Assembly (NCBI GenBank): GCA_036925085.1
Contig: JAUPFP010000082.1
Location: 1 to 64,000 of the forward strand
DNA length: 64,000 nucleotides
From: Brachycybe producta
Taxonomy: Eukaryota > Arthropoda > Diplopoda > Playtdesmida > Andrognathidae
Reading direction: 5' to 3'
Below are positions 37,601-47,616 of this stretch, piece after piece; position 1 is the stretch's first letter, and each line of letters starts with the position of its first letter. A program made the translations under genes and the position numbers. A model generated the notes under the pieces. It ran no database searches and was not told the DNA's origin. It worked only from the letters and a program-made list of their open reading frames with translations.

Positions 37601-38240
37601 TACACTTATACTCGTGCTCGAACAAATGCCTTTGAGAATCGTGAGTCGCAACACGTGTAATCTCATAAAGTTCGCCAAATGGGCACGAAAGAGTATATTT
37701 TACCGTCGTTCTGCGGTGCTCTGGTAGGAACCGAGACTTTGGTTATTCTCCAACACACACTCGTGTGTCTGAATCTAACCTTGAGGGAGAATAAAAAGCA
37801 CGCCTGTTTGATGCTTTTGCGGACAGAAGGTCCCCCTTGACTCGTGCGTCGGAACAAACTTCGATGAGAATCGTACAACCCACCGGGATTCGGTCGATAC
37901 TCTTATCTTCCACCCTCGTTGTCTCGAAAACTGTTCACTACGATTGCATATGCGAGTCATATTCACGGGGATTCTCCTCTGACCCACTGCATGGCAGACC
38001 GTTGCTTTGACTAAGGTTTTCTCGGATTGCTGCCTTAACACAGTAGCAGTTCGATTTGGTAAACTTATACTCGTGCTTGAACAAATGCCATTGAGAATCG
38101 TGAGTCGCAACACGTGTAATCTCATAAAGTTCGCCAAATGGGCACGAAAGAGTATATTTTACCGTCGTTCTGCAGTGCTCTGGTAGGAACCGAGACTTTG
38201 GTTATTCTCACCCTCGTGTGTCTGATTCTTTCCCATGAGA
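34681..38240 (+). repeat. Repeats of about 400 bp with bracketed cassettes (eight copies)
   Basis: The opening box GCACGCCTGTTT occurs at 34821, 35242, 35741, 36142, 36539, 36938, 37337 and 37798, giving spacings of about 400 bp in the centre of the array and 420-500 bp at the edges. The outer copies carry the long cassette interior (GTCGGAACAAA...TTACCGGGA) also seen at 12950-13110 in the 1.0-2.1-kb zone. The inner copies carry a different interior (GTGTTAACTTTGACGTCGTC). Between cassettes are TATGAACTGATTTCCAATGA and TCTCCAAATGGGCCCAATAG. If transcription starts near 34 kb, this array lies within the 5' ETS. Confidence 0.87.
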
Positions 38241-40380
38241 AAGAAGAATAAAGATTAAGCCGTGCAAGGGAATCTGGTTAACAATTTTCCAGAACTTGGT
38301 TGCAGGGATCGCCCGTGAGTCCTTCGGAGACTTTCGGCGAAAGGGCCTGAGAGACTAACGTCTTCTGTTTGTGTAAGTCTGACTGCATCTCCCCCGAGAG
38401 GGACCAAGAGTCAGCGATAAGCACCGCACTCGTTGCGGTGTCAGGTACCTCCGTCGAACTATAAGTATCCGGGGCAGGGAGTACGATTCTCGCACCAGGC
38501 CAAAGAAAATCTGTTTGACAGTTTTCCAGAACTTGGTTGAAGTCATCGCCCGTGAGTCCTTCGGAGACTTTCGGCGAAAGGGCCTGAGAGACTAACCGTC
38601 TTCTGTTTGTGTAAGTCTGACTGCATCTCCCCCGAGAGGGACCAAGAGTCAGCGATAAGCACCGCACTCGTTGCGGTGTCAGGTACCTCCGTCGAACTAT
38701 AAGTCTCCGGGGCAGGGAGTACGACTCTCGCACCATGTTCTAACTAACGCTGCGTGCATGCTTGGTGAGTATGATTCTTTCTCGTGAAGGGGAAAAAAAG
38801 ATTAAGCCGTGCAAGGGAATCTGGTTAACAATTTTCCAGAACTTGGTTGCAGGGATCGCCCGTGAGTCCTTCGGAGACTTTCGGCGAAAGGGCCTGAGAG
38901 ACTAACGTCTTCTGTTTGTAAGTCTGACTGCATCTCCCCTGAGAGGGACCAAGAGTCAGCGAGAAGCACCGGACTCGTTGCGGTGTCAGGTACCTCCGTC
39001 GAACTATAAGTCTCCGGGGCAGGGAGTACGATTCTCGCACCAGGCCAAAGAAAATCTGTTTGACAGTTTTCCAGAACTTGGTTGAAGTCATCGACCGTGA
39101 GTCCTTCGGAGACTTTCGGCGAAAGGGCCTGAGAGACTAACCGTCTTCTGTTTGTGTAAGTCTGACTGCATCTCCCCCGAGAGGGACCAAGAGTCAGCGA
39201 TAAGCACCGCACTCGTTGCGGTGTCAGGTACCTCCGTCGAACTATAAGTCTCCGGGGCAGGGAGTACGACTCTCGCACCATGTTCTAACTAACGCTGTGT
39301 GCGTGATTGGTGAGTTTGTTCTTTCTCGTGAGGGAAGAATAAAGATTAAGCCGTGCAAGGGAATCTGGTTAACAATTTTCCAGAACTTGGTTGCAGGGAT
39401 CGCCCGTGAGTCCTTCGGAGACTTTCGGCGAAAGGGCCTGAGAGACTAACGTCTTCTGTTTGTGTAAGTCTGACTGCATCTCCCCCGAGAGGGACCAAGA
39501 GTCAGCGATAAGCACCGCACTCGTTGCGGTGTCAGGTACCTCCGTCGAACTATAAGTATCCGGGGCAGGGAGTACGATTCTCGCACCAGGCCAAAGAAAA
39601 TCTGTTTGACAGTTTTCCAGAACTTGGTTGAAGTCATCGCCCGTGAGTCCTTCGGAGACTTTCGGCGAAAGGGCCTGAGAGACTAACGTCTTCTGTTTGT
39701 GTAAGTCTGACTGCATCTCCCCCGAGAGGGACCAAGAGTCAGCGATAAGCACCGCACTCGTTGCGGTGTCAGGTACCTCCGTCGAACTATAAGTCTCCGG
39801 GGCAGGGAGTACGACTCTCGCACCATGTTCTAACTAACGCTGCGTGCGTGATTGGTGAGTTTGTTCTTTCTCGTGAGGGAAGAATAAAGATTAAGCCGTG
39901 CAAGGGAATCTGGTTAACAATTTTCCAGAACTTGGTTGCAGGAATCGCCCGTGAGTCCTTCGGAGACTTTCGGCGAAAGGGCCTGAGAGACTAACGTCTT
40001 CTGTTTGTGTAAGTCTGACTGCATCTCCCCCGAGAGGGACCAAGAGTCAGCGATAAGCACCGCACTCGTTGCGGTGTCAGGTACCTCCGTCGAACTATAA
40101 GTATCCGGGGCAGGGAGTACGATTCTCGCACCAGGCCAAAGAAAATCTGTTTGACAGTTTTCCTGAACTTGGTTGAAGTCATCGCCCGTGAGTCCTTCGG
40201 AGACTTTCGGCGAAAGGGCCTGAGAGACTAACGTCTTCTGTTTGTGTAAGTCTGACTGCATCTCCCCCGAGAGGGACCAAGAGTCAGCGATAAGCACCGT
40301 ACTCGTTGCGGTGTCAGGTACCTCCGTCGAACTATAAGTCTCCGGGGCAGGGAGTACGACTCTCGCACCAAGTTCAAACT
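38241..40380 (+). repeat. 545-bp array of 18S/28S chimeras directly upstream of 18S
   Basis: Four monomers start near 38251, 38798, 39342 and 39887. Each opens with AAGATTAAGCCGTGCAAG, nearly the true 18S sequence at 40474 (AAGATTAAGCCATGCAAG), fused to GGAATCTGGTTAA from 28S position 4040. Each contains two successive copies of a 28S segment equivalent to 4039-4386, including CCAAGAGTCAGCGA, CACCGCACTCGTTGCGGTG and GATTCTCGCACC. The copies lack about 100 bases of the 28S expansion segment (about 4090-4195). Each monomer ends with CTGCGTGC and a short pyrimidine-rich stretch, like the sequence just before 18S. Confidence 0.92.
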
Positions 40381-40433
40381 AAAGCTGCGTGCTTGCATCG
40401 TGAGACATGCAAAAAGCACATGAGAGAGGCAGC
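40381..40433 (+). other. Leader immediately before 18S
   Basis: This is the last part of the 5' ETS. It begins AAAGCTGCGTGC, which resembles the CTGCGTGC spacer at the end of the preceding 545-bp monomers, and runs into the 18S 5' end. No processing motif is recognised. Confidence 0.6.
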
Positions 40434-42359
40434 TACACTGGTTGATCCTGCCAGTAGTCATATGCTCGTCTCAAAGATTAAGCCATGCAAGTGTAAGTAC
40501 GGTCCATGAAAGTCTGGGCCTACCGCAAACTGCTCACTAACTCAGTCTCAATATAGTCGCTGGTCACGACTATAAACAGTTAAACGGATAACTGTGGTAA
40601 TTCTGGAGCTAATACGATGATGAGGCAGAACCCGTGAACTATGAGTGAGATCACCCTCGATCACCGGTGCCGTTTTCAGAAACCCCGCTTTTTGGAACGC
40701 ACCAAGAACGTAAGTGAATCTCGCGAAACGGCCGATCACCGATCAACCGAGTCGTCCTCGCGACACTCGCGGTGACATTTCGAGAAACGGGTCTGCCTTA
40801 TCAACCTTAGACGGTGTAGCCATTGTTTCTCGTAGTGCTCACGAGTACCGGGGAATCAGTGTTCGATACCGGAGAGGGAGCACGAGAAACGGCTACCACA
40901 TCTAAGGAAGGCAGCAGGCACGCAAATTACTCAATGCTGGCTCAGTGAAGTAGTGACGATAAATAACGATGCGGAACTCGATCGAGGCTCCGTTTATCGG
41001 AATGAGTTGATGTCAAATCTCTTTCCGAGAAGCTACTGGAGGGCAAGCCTAGTGCCAGCAGCCGCGGTAACTCTAGCTCCAGTAGCATATATTAAAGTTG
41101 TTGCGGTTAAAAAGCTCGTAGTCGATTCTGGGTCGGTCCGCCGCAATCTGCAGCTATCGTTCGTTCCTTCTCGATTCTCCTTTCTGGACCCTGAAAAAGA
41201 ATGAGTTTGGTCATTCCGTGCGTGCGTGACTCCGTGTCATTGCGTGTGGGTTTTCCCTACTTCATTTCTTCTAGGGAGAAGAATGTGTTTATCTGTTGGT
41301 TATCGTTCGTTAGAGGCTGTTGCGAAACGAGGACCGCACCTAGGACGGATGACGGATAGGAGCCCGTCCTCTCTGTGACGGTTCTAACAATATGCCCTGC
41401 TTCCATTGCCCCCGCCATCGTGTGTGCGTGCGCTCACTCGTTTTGATGTACGTGTTACTGCCTTGTTTGTGTTCGCACTCACACAGTTCATTACATCTTC
41501 TCTGTTCGTGATGCCACCACACTTACCGATGGAAAGGGTGGTAAAAATGGACTCAAAGCTTGTGGCCGTTAAACTGTAAAAAAACGGAGTGCGTCGGGGT
41601 TTTCTTTCCCGTAAGTGTTCATCCGTCGGAGTTACTTTGACAAAATCTCAATGCTCAAAGTAGGCTCTCGCAAATTACGTTGAACTATGCCTGAAAGATA
41701 CAAGCATGGAATAACGAAGACGACCTCCCGAATAAGATTGAACGGTAGCATATAATTTTATTTCGGTCTAAAGAGGTCACGATCTTCTCGTTGGTCTTGA
41801 TCCGATAAAAAGCCACCTAGTCCGATGCGCGGTCTCTACCCGAATCTAAAAGACGTCGATTTGTTACGGAACACATCCTCGCACTCTCGCATCTGCGATT
41901 GTCGTGTTGCTGTGGAACTAGTGAACTTCGTCTTATTTACGGATGAACCGTCGCCGGGCGCCAAACCTCTTTGATGCGGGGAGAGCTCGCCACTTACCGT
42001 CGCACACACAATCCTAGCGATTGTTGTTGTGACGTGCGTGGCATTCTACGGGCTCTCCGTCGATGCATCGCAAAGGGGAGGTAATGTTCAAAAGGGACAG
42101 ACGGGGGCAAACGTATTACGGGGCGAGAGGTGAAATTCGAAGACCCTCGTAAGACGACCAAGAGCGAAAGCATTTGCCAAGAATGTTTTCTTTGATCAAG
42201 AGCGAAAGTTAGAGGATCGAAGGCGATCAGATACCGCCCTAGTTCTAACCATAAACGATGCCAACCAGCAATCCGCCGTGGTTCCTCCAATGACCCGGTG
42301 GGCAACTATTCCTCGGGAAACCAAAGTTTTTGGGTTCCGGGGGTAGTATGGTCGCAAAA

Positions 42360-42407
<48 letters not shown>

Positions 42408-42975
42408 GCGGCTTAATTTGACTCAACACGGGAAAACTTACCCGGCCCGGACACTGCAAGGATTGACAGATTGAAAGCTCTTTCATGATTCAGTGGTTGG
42501 TGGTGCATGGCCGTTCTTAGTTGGTGGGGTGACTTGTCTGCTTGATTGCGATAACGAACGAGACTCCAGCCTGCTAATTAGACCGACGACCCTCGTCACT
42601 TCGGGAGCAACCCTACTTCGCACCTTGGCATTGAGGCCCATGTCTCCTTGCTAGCGGGGTTTGTGTTTGTCTCTCGTCGATCGACGAACAGGGCGCTCGG
42701 CAAAAAATACCAACTTCTTAGAGGGACGGGAGGCGTCTAGCCTTACGAGAACGAGCAATAACAGGTCTGTGATGCCCTTAGATGTCCGGGGCCGCACGCG
42801 TGCTACAATGTGGGACGCATCGCGTCCATTCTCGAGAGCCCAGCTCGAGAGAGTTACCCTTCTTCGAGGGGGTAACCGCTGAAATTCCAAAGTACGTGAT
42901 TGGGACTGTGGCTTGCCAACTTTCCCACACGAACCTGGAATTCCTAGTAGCCGTGAGTCACTATCTCGTGGAGAT

Positions 42976-43019
<44 letters not shown>

Positions 43020-43109
43020 CGAATGGTTTAGCAAGGTCTTCGGACTGCAGAACGGTCGTGAAATTCGCTTTCATCGACTCCTGTGGAAAGTTGCCCGAAC
43101 TTAACCATT

Positions 43110-43167
<58 letters not shown>
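40434..43167 (+). rRNA. 18S rRNA: 18S ribosomal RNA
   Basis: This is the small-subunit rRNA, including the decoding centre. Landmarks: ACTGGTTGATCCTGCCAG at the 5' end; the 530-loop GTGCCAGCAGCCGCGGTAA (41052-41070); GAGAGGTGAAATTC (42126-42139); AAAGGAATTGACGG (42370-42383); AACGAACGAGACTCC (42553-42567); TACACACCGCCCGTC (42992-43006); and the 3' end GGAAGGATCATTA (43155-43167). It is about 2.73 kb, against about 1.8 kb in most animals. The extra length is mainly in V4 (about 41140-41690) and the following E23 segment (about 41800-42080). The core is intact and I see no intron, so it looks functional. Such expansions occur in several arthropod groups, but this does not identify the organism. 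Confidence 0.96.
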
Positions 43168-43344
43168 TTTATAAGGACTTAGTCTTAAATATTGAAGGAT
43201 CGTTTAAGATTATCTAAGTTGCTTATCAGGTCTGACGGTGCCCTGAAAAATTGGCCGAGTCGGTTCCATGAATAGGTGGATGAAGCGTAACCATCCACTG
43301 ACTTCAAAAACCATCACCACAAGGTTTTTTGTTCGCTACTACTA

Positions 43345-43806
43345 CCTCACCGTAAAAAGTCTGGTAGATCAACGAACTTTTTTTCCTTGAACGCTGGTGG
43401 ACGCAAGTGCGGCGCGAGTGGTGATAGACGTTGACCGTCGCACCCGTCAACAACCGTTCTAAAAACTCCGCAATATTATTGCGAGAAACTGTTCACGAGG
43501 GACAAACGGGGCAAATCTAATACTCGGCGAGAGGTGAAACTCTGAGACCCTTGTAATGACATGCCATGAATGTCTTTTCGTTGAACAAAAGTGAATGTCG
43601 CCCAGCATTCACGTGAAGATCAGATCCGCCCTAAATCAAAACCATAAACGATGCCAACAAGACCTGCAATCTGCCGTGGTTCCTCCAATGACCACCGGTG
43701 GGAAAAACTATTCTTACGGGAGTAGTCTGGTCGCCAACAAAAGTACTGTCGCAAAACTGAAACTAAGGAATTGACGGAAAGGCACCACCACCAAGAGTGG
43801 AAAAGG
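43345..43806 (+). pseudogene. Degenerate 18S copy in ITS1, V4 to central domain
   Basis: This segment follows the order of the true 18S but is diverged and shortened. It has GTAAAAAGTCTGGTAGAT (compare 41108-41125), then GGGACAAACGGGGC and GCGAGAGGTGAAACTC (compare 42096-42139), ACCATAAACGATGCCAAC (compare 42249-42266), GTGGTTCCTCCAATGACC (compare 42277-42294), and AAGGAATTGACGG with GGCACCACCA (compare 42371-42395). V4 is almost absent. It is a decayed tandem duplicate of 18S sequence inside the pre-rRNA. Confidence 0.88.
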
Positions 43807-43818
43807 TAGCCTTCTCAC

Positions 43819-44120
43819 AGGGATAACGAACGAGACTCCAGCCTGCTATTCAGGCCGACGACCGTCATCGTCACTTCGGAGAAGAAGCAGCCCTGCTACG
43901 CACCTTGGCATTGAGGCCCATGTCTCCTTGCTCGCGTTTGGGTTGCTGTCTCTCGTTGATGATCGATGAACTCAGGGTCGCTCGGCAATAACAAATCCGC
44001 TAATAAAACTTGACATCTAAGGAAGGCGGAAAAAGGTCGTGTGCCAGAAAGATCCACACCAGTACGGCAGGGTGTGGAACTTTGGCATACTTTGAAGCAC
44101 ATATGTGTCCGTGAATAAAG
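43819..44120 (+). pseudogene. Degenerate 18S copy in ITS1, 3' domain plus a 5' domain snippet
   Basis: This segment continues the previous copy in 18S order. GATAACGAACGAGACTCCAG, CACCTTGGCATTGAGGCCC and GTCTCCTTGCT match 18S 42549-42660, and CTCTCGTTGATGATCGATGA resembles 42671-42690. It is followed by ACATCTAAGGAAGGCGG, which resembles a far upstream 18S position (40898). A second, more diverged version lies at about 44415-44620. Confidence 0.85.
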
Positions 44121-44771
44121 TTACCAACGGTAACCTAACAAATCCAGGGATAACTTAACATATGGGTCTTGTTCCCTACTTCGCCTTAAAAAGTGCGGTA
44201 GTCGGAGCTTGTTCCCTGAACAATGGTAGACGGACTTGATACCACCGTCTACATCGTTCTAAAACCGCTCGCAAAAAAGACAAACGGGGCAAATCTAATA
44301 CTCGGCGAGAGGTGAAACTCTGAGACCCTTGTAATGACATGCCATGAATGTCTTTTCTTCGAAACAAGTGAATGTTGAAAGGCATTCACGTAAAGATCAG
44401 ATCCGCCCTAGATCAAAACCGTAAACGATACTCCAGCCTGCTGATGAGACCGACGACCCTCATCATCACTTCGGAGAAGAAGCAGCCCTGCTACGCACCT
44501 TGGCATTGAGGCCCATGTCTCCTTGCTCGCGTTTGGGTTGCTGTCTCTCGTTGATGATCGATGAACTCAGGGTCGCTCGGCAATAACAAATCCGCTAATA
44601 AAACTTGACATCTAAGGAAGGCGGAAAAAGGTCGTGTGCCAGAAAGATTCACGCCAGTCAGAGAAGGGTGTGGAACTTTGGCATACGTTGCAGCGCAGAG
44701 GTGTCAACAAATAAGGTTACCAACGGTAACCTAACACATAGAGGAGCGACTATGTGTATGGGTCTTGTCCT

Positions 44772-45350
44772 CTACTTCACCTTAAAAAGTGCGGTAGTTG
44801 GAGCTTGTTCCCTGAACGGTAGTAGACGGACTTGGAGCACCCGTCTACGTCGTTCTAAAACCGCAATACTGCGGGAGCTGTTCGTAAGGCAGACAAACGG
44901 GGCAAATCTAATACTCGGCGAGAGGTGAAACTCTAAGACCCTTGTAAATGACATGCCATGAATGTCTTTTCTTCGAACAGCTGGGTCACGTTTCCCTGAA
45001 CGGTAGTAGACGGACTTGGAGCACCCGTCTACGCCGTTCTAAAACCGCAATACTGCGGGAGCTGTTCGTAAGGTAGACAAACGGGGCAAATCTAATACTT
45101 GGCGAGAGGTGAAACTCTAAGACCCTTGTAAATGACATGCCATGAATGTCTTTTCTTCGAACAGCTGGGTCCCGTTTCCCTGAACGGTGGTAGACGGACT
45201 TGGAGCACCCGTCTACGTCGTTCTAAAACCGCAACACTGCGGGAGCTGTTTGTAAAAAAGACAAACGGGGCAAATCTAATACTCGGCGAGAGGTGAAACT
45301 CTAAGACCCTTGTAATGACATGCCATGAATGTCTTTTCTTCGAACAGAAT
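44772..45350 (+). repeat. Three tandem 187-bp repeats of 18S central domain in ITS1
   Basis: Three copies carry a stem TAGACGG/CCGTCTA, CCGCAATACTGCGGGAGC, ACAAACGGGGCAAATCTAA and GAGAGGTGAAACTC, followed by CATGCCATGAATGTC. They resemble the pieces in the 307-bp IGS array. Unit 1 has two copies (about 955-1345), which accounts for its 185-bp shorter ITS1. The last copy abuts the 5.8S leader. Confidence 0.85.
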
Positions 45351-45396
45351 GGTAGACGGACTTTGGACATCCGTCTCCACGTCGTTGTAAAATACC

Positions 45397-45553
45397 ACTC
45401 TGGACGGTGGATCACTCGGCTCGTGGGTCGATGAAGAACGCAGCCACTTGCGTGAATTAATGTGAATTGCAGAACACATTGATCATTGACCATTCGAACG
45501 CACATTGCGGACTCGAGGCGTAAAAGCCTCTTGTCCACGTCCGAACGAGAGGA
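45397..45553 (+). rRNA. 5.8S rRNA: 5.8S ribosomal RNA (unit 2)
   Basis: This is the second copy of 5.8S, with no difference from 1394-1550 that I could see. GGTGGATCACTCGGCTCG, GTGAATTGCAGAACACATTG and CGAACGCACATTGCGG are intact. The 3' strand again pairs with CTCGTTTCGGACGTG at the start of the adjacent 28S. Confidence 0.95.
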
Positions 45554-46002
45554 TGGGTAAAAAAGTCTAACCTAACGTAAAAAACCCGAAGCTCCATTTG
45601 TGGGGTGTCCGTGCTGTTGTGTGTTGGTTTGTGTTTAGTTGTGCGTGTAAGTAAGTTGGTTTCGAAAACATAGTACAAGCTTGACCCAAAAGCACAATCG
45701 ACGACTGCACTGCCGCATACAAACAGTCATTTGCACCACTCATTGGAGACGAAAGTGATCTACGTTGGTTATCGGGCCTTTCCGTTTATCGTCCTGCGCC
45801 TTGGATAAACGGTGGCTTTAGAAAAGACGCTTCCTCTAACCATGGGTGAAACATGCCAGTTATTGGACCCTTGTCTGCATCCTTTTTCGAAAGTTTTGTA
45901 GTCTTGGCGGTTTCAATATAATTGTTACCTTGTTCGATGCTGGTCGTGCTTCGTGCGCGATTGTTTTTTACCTGATGGTGGGGAAAAAAAGAATATCTTT
46001 TC
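45554..46002 (+). other. ITS2 (unit 2)
   Basis: Spacer of about 450 bp, nearly identical to 1551-2000 with a few single-base or single-indel differences near the 5' end. No rRNA-derived repeats were recognised in it. Confidence 0.88.
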
Positions 46003-47219
46003 CCTCGTTTCGGACGTGAATACCCGCTGAACTTAAGCATATCATTAAGCGGAGGACAAGAAACCAACTCGGATACCCTTAGTAACTGCGAGTGAACAGG
46101 GCAATTCAGTCCAGCACCGAAGCCTCTTTTCCCCTCGTAAGCGGGACTGAGTGCAATGTGGTGTACGGAAGTGCGAGTCCTATCGAACTCTACGATCTCC
46201 GAGGTAGGAGTCTTCCCCGAGAGGAAGCTATTACCGAAGATGGTGCAAGTCCCATGTTGGACCTCTGCCGTAGTCGTGGTTTCGTTTACGGAATTCTCGC
46301 TTACGAGACCTTCCAAGAGTCGGGTTGTTTGAGAGTGCAACCTGAAGAAGGGTGGTAAATTCCATCCAAGACTGAATACCGATCACGAGACCGATAGCAA
46401 ACTAGTACCGTGAGGGAAAGTTGCAAAGAACTTTGAAGAGAGAGTTCAAGAGAGCGTGAAACCGTCCAGAGGTAAACGGGTGGGACCCCGAAAGTCGAAC
46501 GGGAGCGGCGGGTGAGATTCACTTTTGCGTCGATCATCATCACTTTTCATTTCTGCTAATACGTCCTGTTACGGAAAGAAAGTGTCTTGTTGCATCGTCG
46601 TAGGTTTTTCTACATCCCCCCTTCTTCCTAGTAGGACGCCGCGAGCCAGTTGCGGGTTGATCTCATGGAACAACTCGTGTGTTTGCGACGATGGTCTTTC
46701 TCTCTCAATCTTTTGCGAGAGAAGTCATCGCTGCCCCTTGACTCCAGATCTTCCCACTTGCAAACTGCTGCTCTCTCTCACCATGGATCGATAACAAAGA
46801 GTGCTCACGTTATGTCGTCCAGCATAAACTTTATGCGAGACCGACTCCTGTTGTAGACGTGAGCGACTTGTTTTCGGCGGCGAGTAGGTCGGTACCCCAC
46901 CCGACCCGTCTTGAAACACGGACCAAGGAGTCCAACAAGTAAGCGAGTCATCGGTTTTCCAGTCTAAAACCGAAGGCGAAACGAAAGTGACACTCTCTGT
47001 TATTATAATAATAATAACCCTGATGGCGAGATCCTCTACGGGAGGCGCATCGCCGGCCCGTCCGCAATTCTAAGGACGGAGCTCGAGCTTACTTGTTGGC
47101 ACCCGAAAGATGGTGAACTATGCTTGGGCGGGATGAAGCCAGAGGAAACTCTGGTGGAGGTCCGCAGGGGTTCTGACGTGCAAATCGATCGTCAGACCTG
47201 AGTATAGGGGCGAAAGACT

Positions 47220-47272
<53 letters not shown>

Positions 47273-47582
47273 TACTCGGAGAAAAATGCAGTCTCATTCC
47301 GGTAAAGCGAATGATTAGAGGAATACGGTGTCGCAAGTGGCGTCGACCTATTCTCAAACTATGAACGGGTGAGAAACAAGAACCCATGCCTAAAATGAAG
47401 TCTTGTTTTCGGATGAAGTGGAGTATCTAGTGGGCCACTTTTTGGTAAGCAGAAATGGCGATGTGGGATGAACCAAAAGTACGGGTTACGGCGCCCGATG
47501 ATGGTTTTCGACGCTCATTAGAGCCCATGAAAAGTGTCGGTAGCTAAAGACAGCAGGGCAGTGGCCATGGAAGTCGGAATCT

Positions 47583-47616
<34 letters not shown>

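Larger units (their letters stand above)
43168..45396 (+). other. ITS1, complete (unit 2)
   Basis: This spacer between 18S and 5.8S is about 2.23 kb. The first 170 bp or so are ordinary spacer. The rest is largely degenerate 18S sequence: a collinear copy of part of the 18S 3' half, then repeated shorter versions, then three tandem central-domain copies of about 187 bp (see separate entries). It also holds hairpins GGTTACCAACGGTAACC and CACATAG...CTATGTG. The same spacer in unit 1 has one 187-bp copy fewer, so ITS1 length varies between adjacent units. Confidence 0.88.

Noticed and set aside
6396..40433. 5S rRNA or tRNA genes inside the IGS
   Set aside because: I looked for the 5S internal control region and for tRNA A and B boxes and saw no convincing match on either strand; a covariance-model search would be decisive.
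40434..43167. Group I intron in 18S
   Set aside because: The extra length lies in known variable regions with no recognisable intron core motifs, and conserved flanking blocks are not split at usual intron sites.
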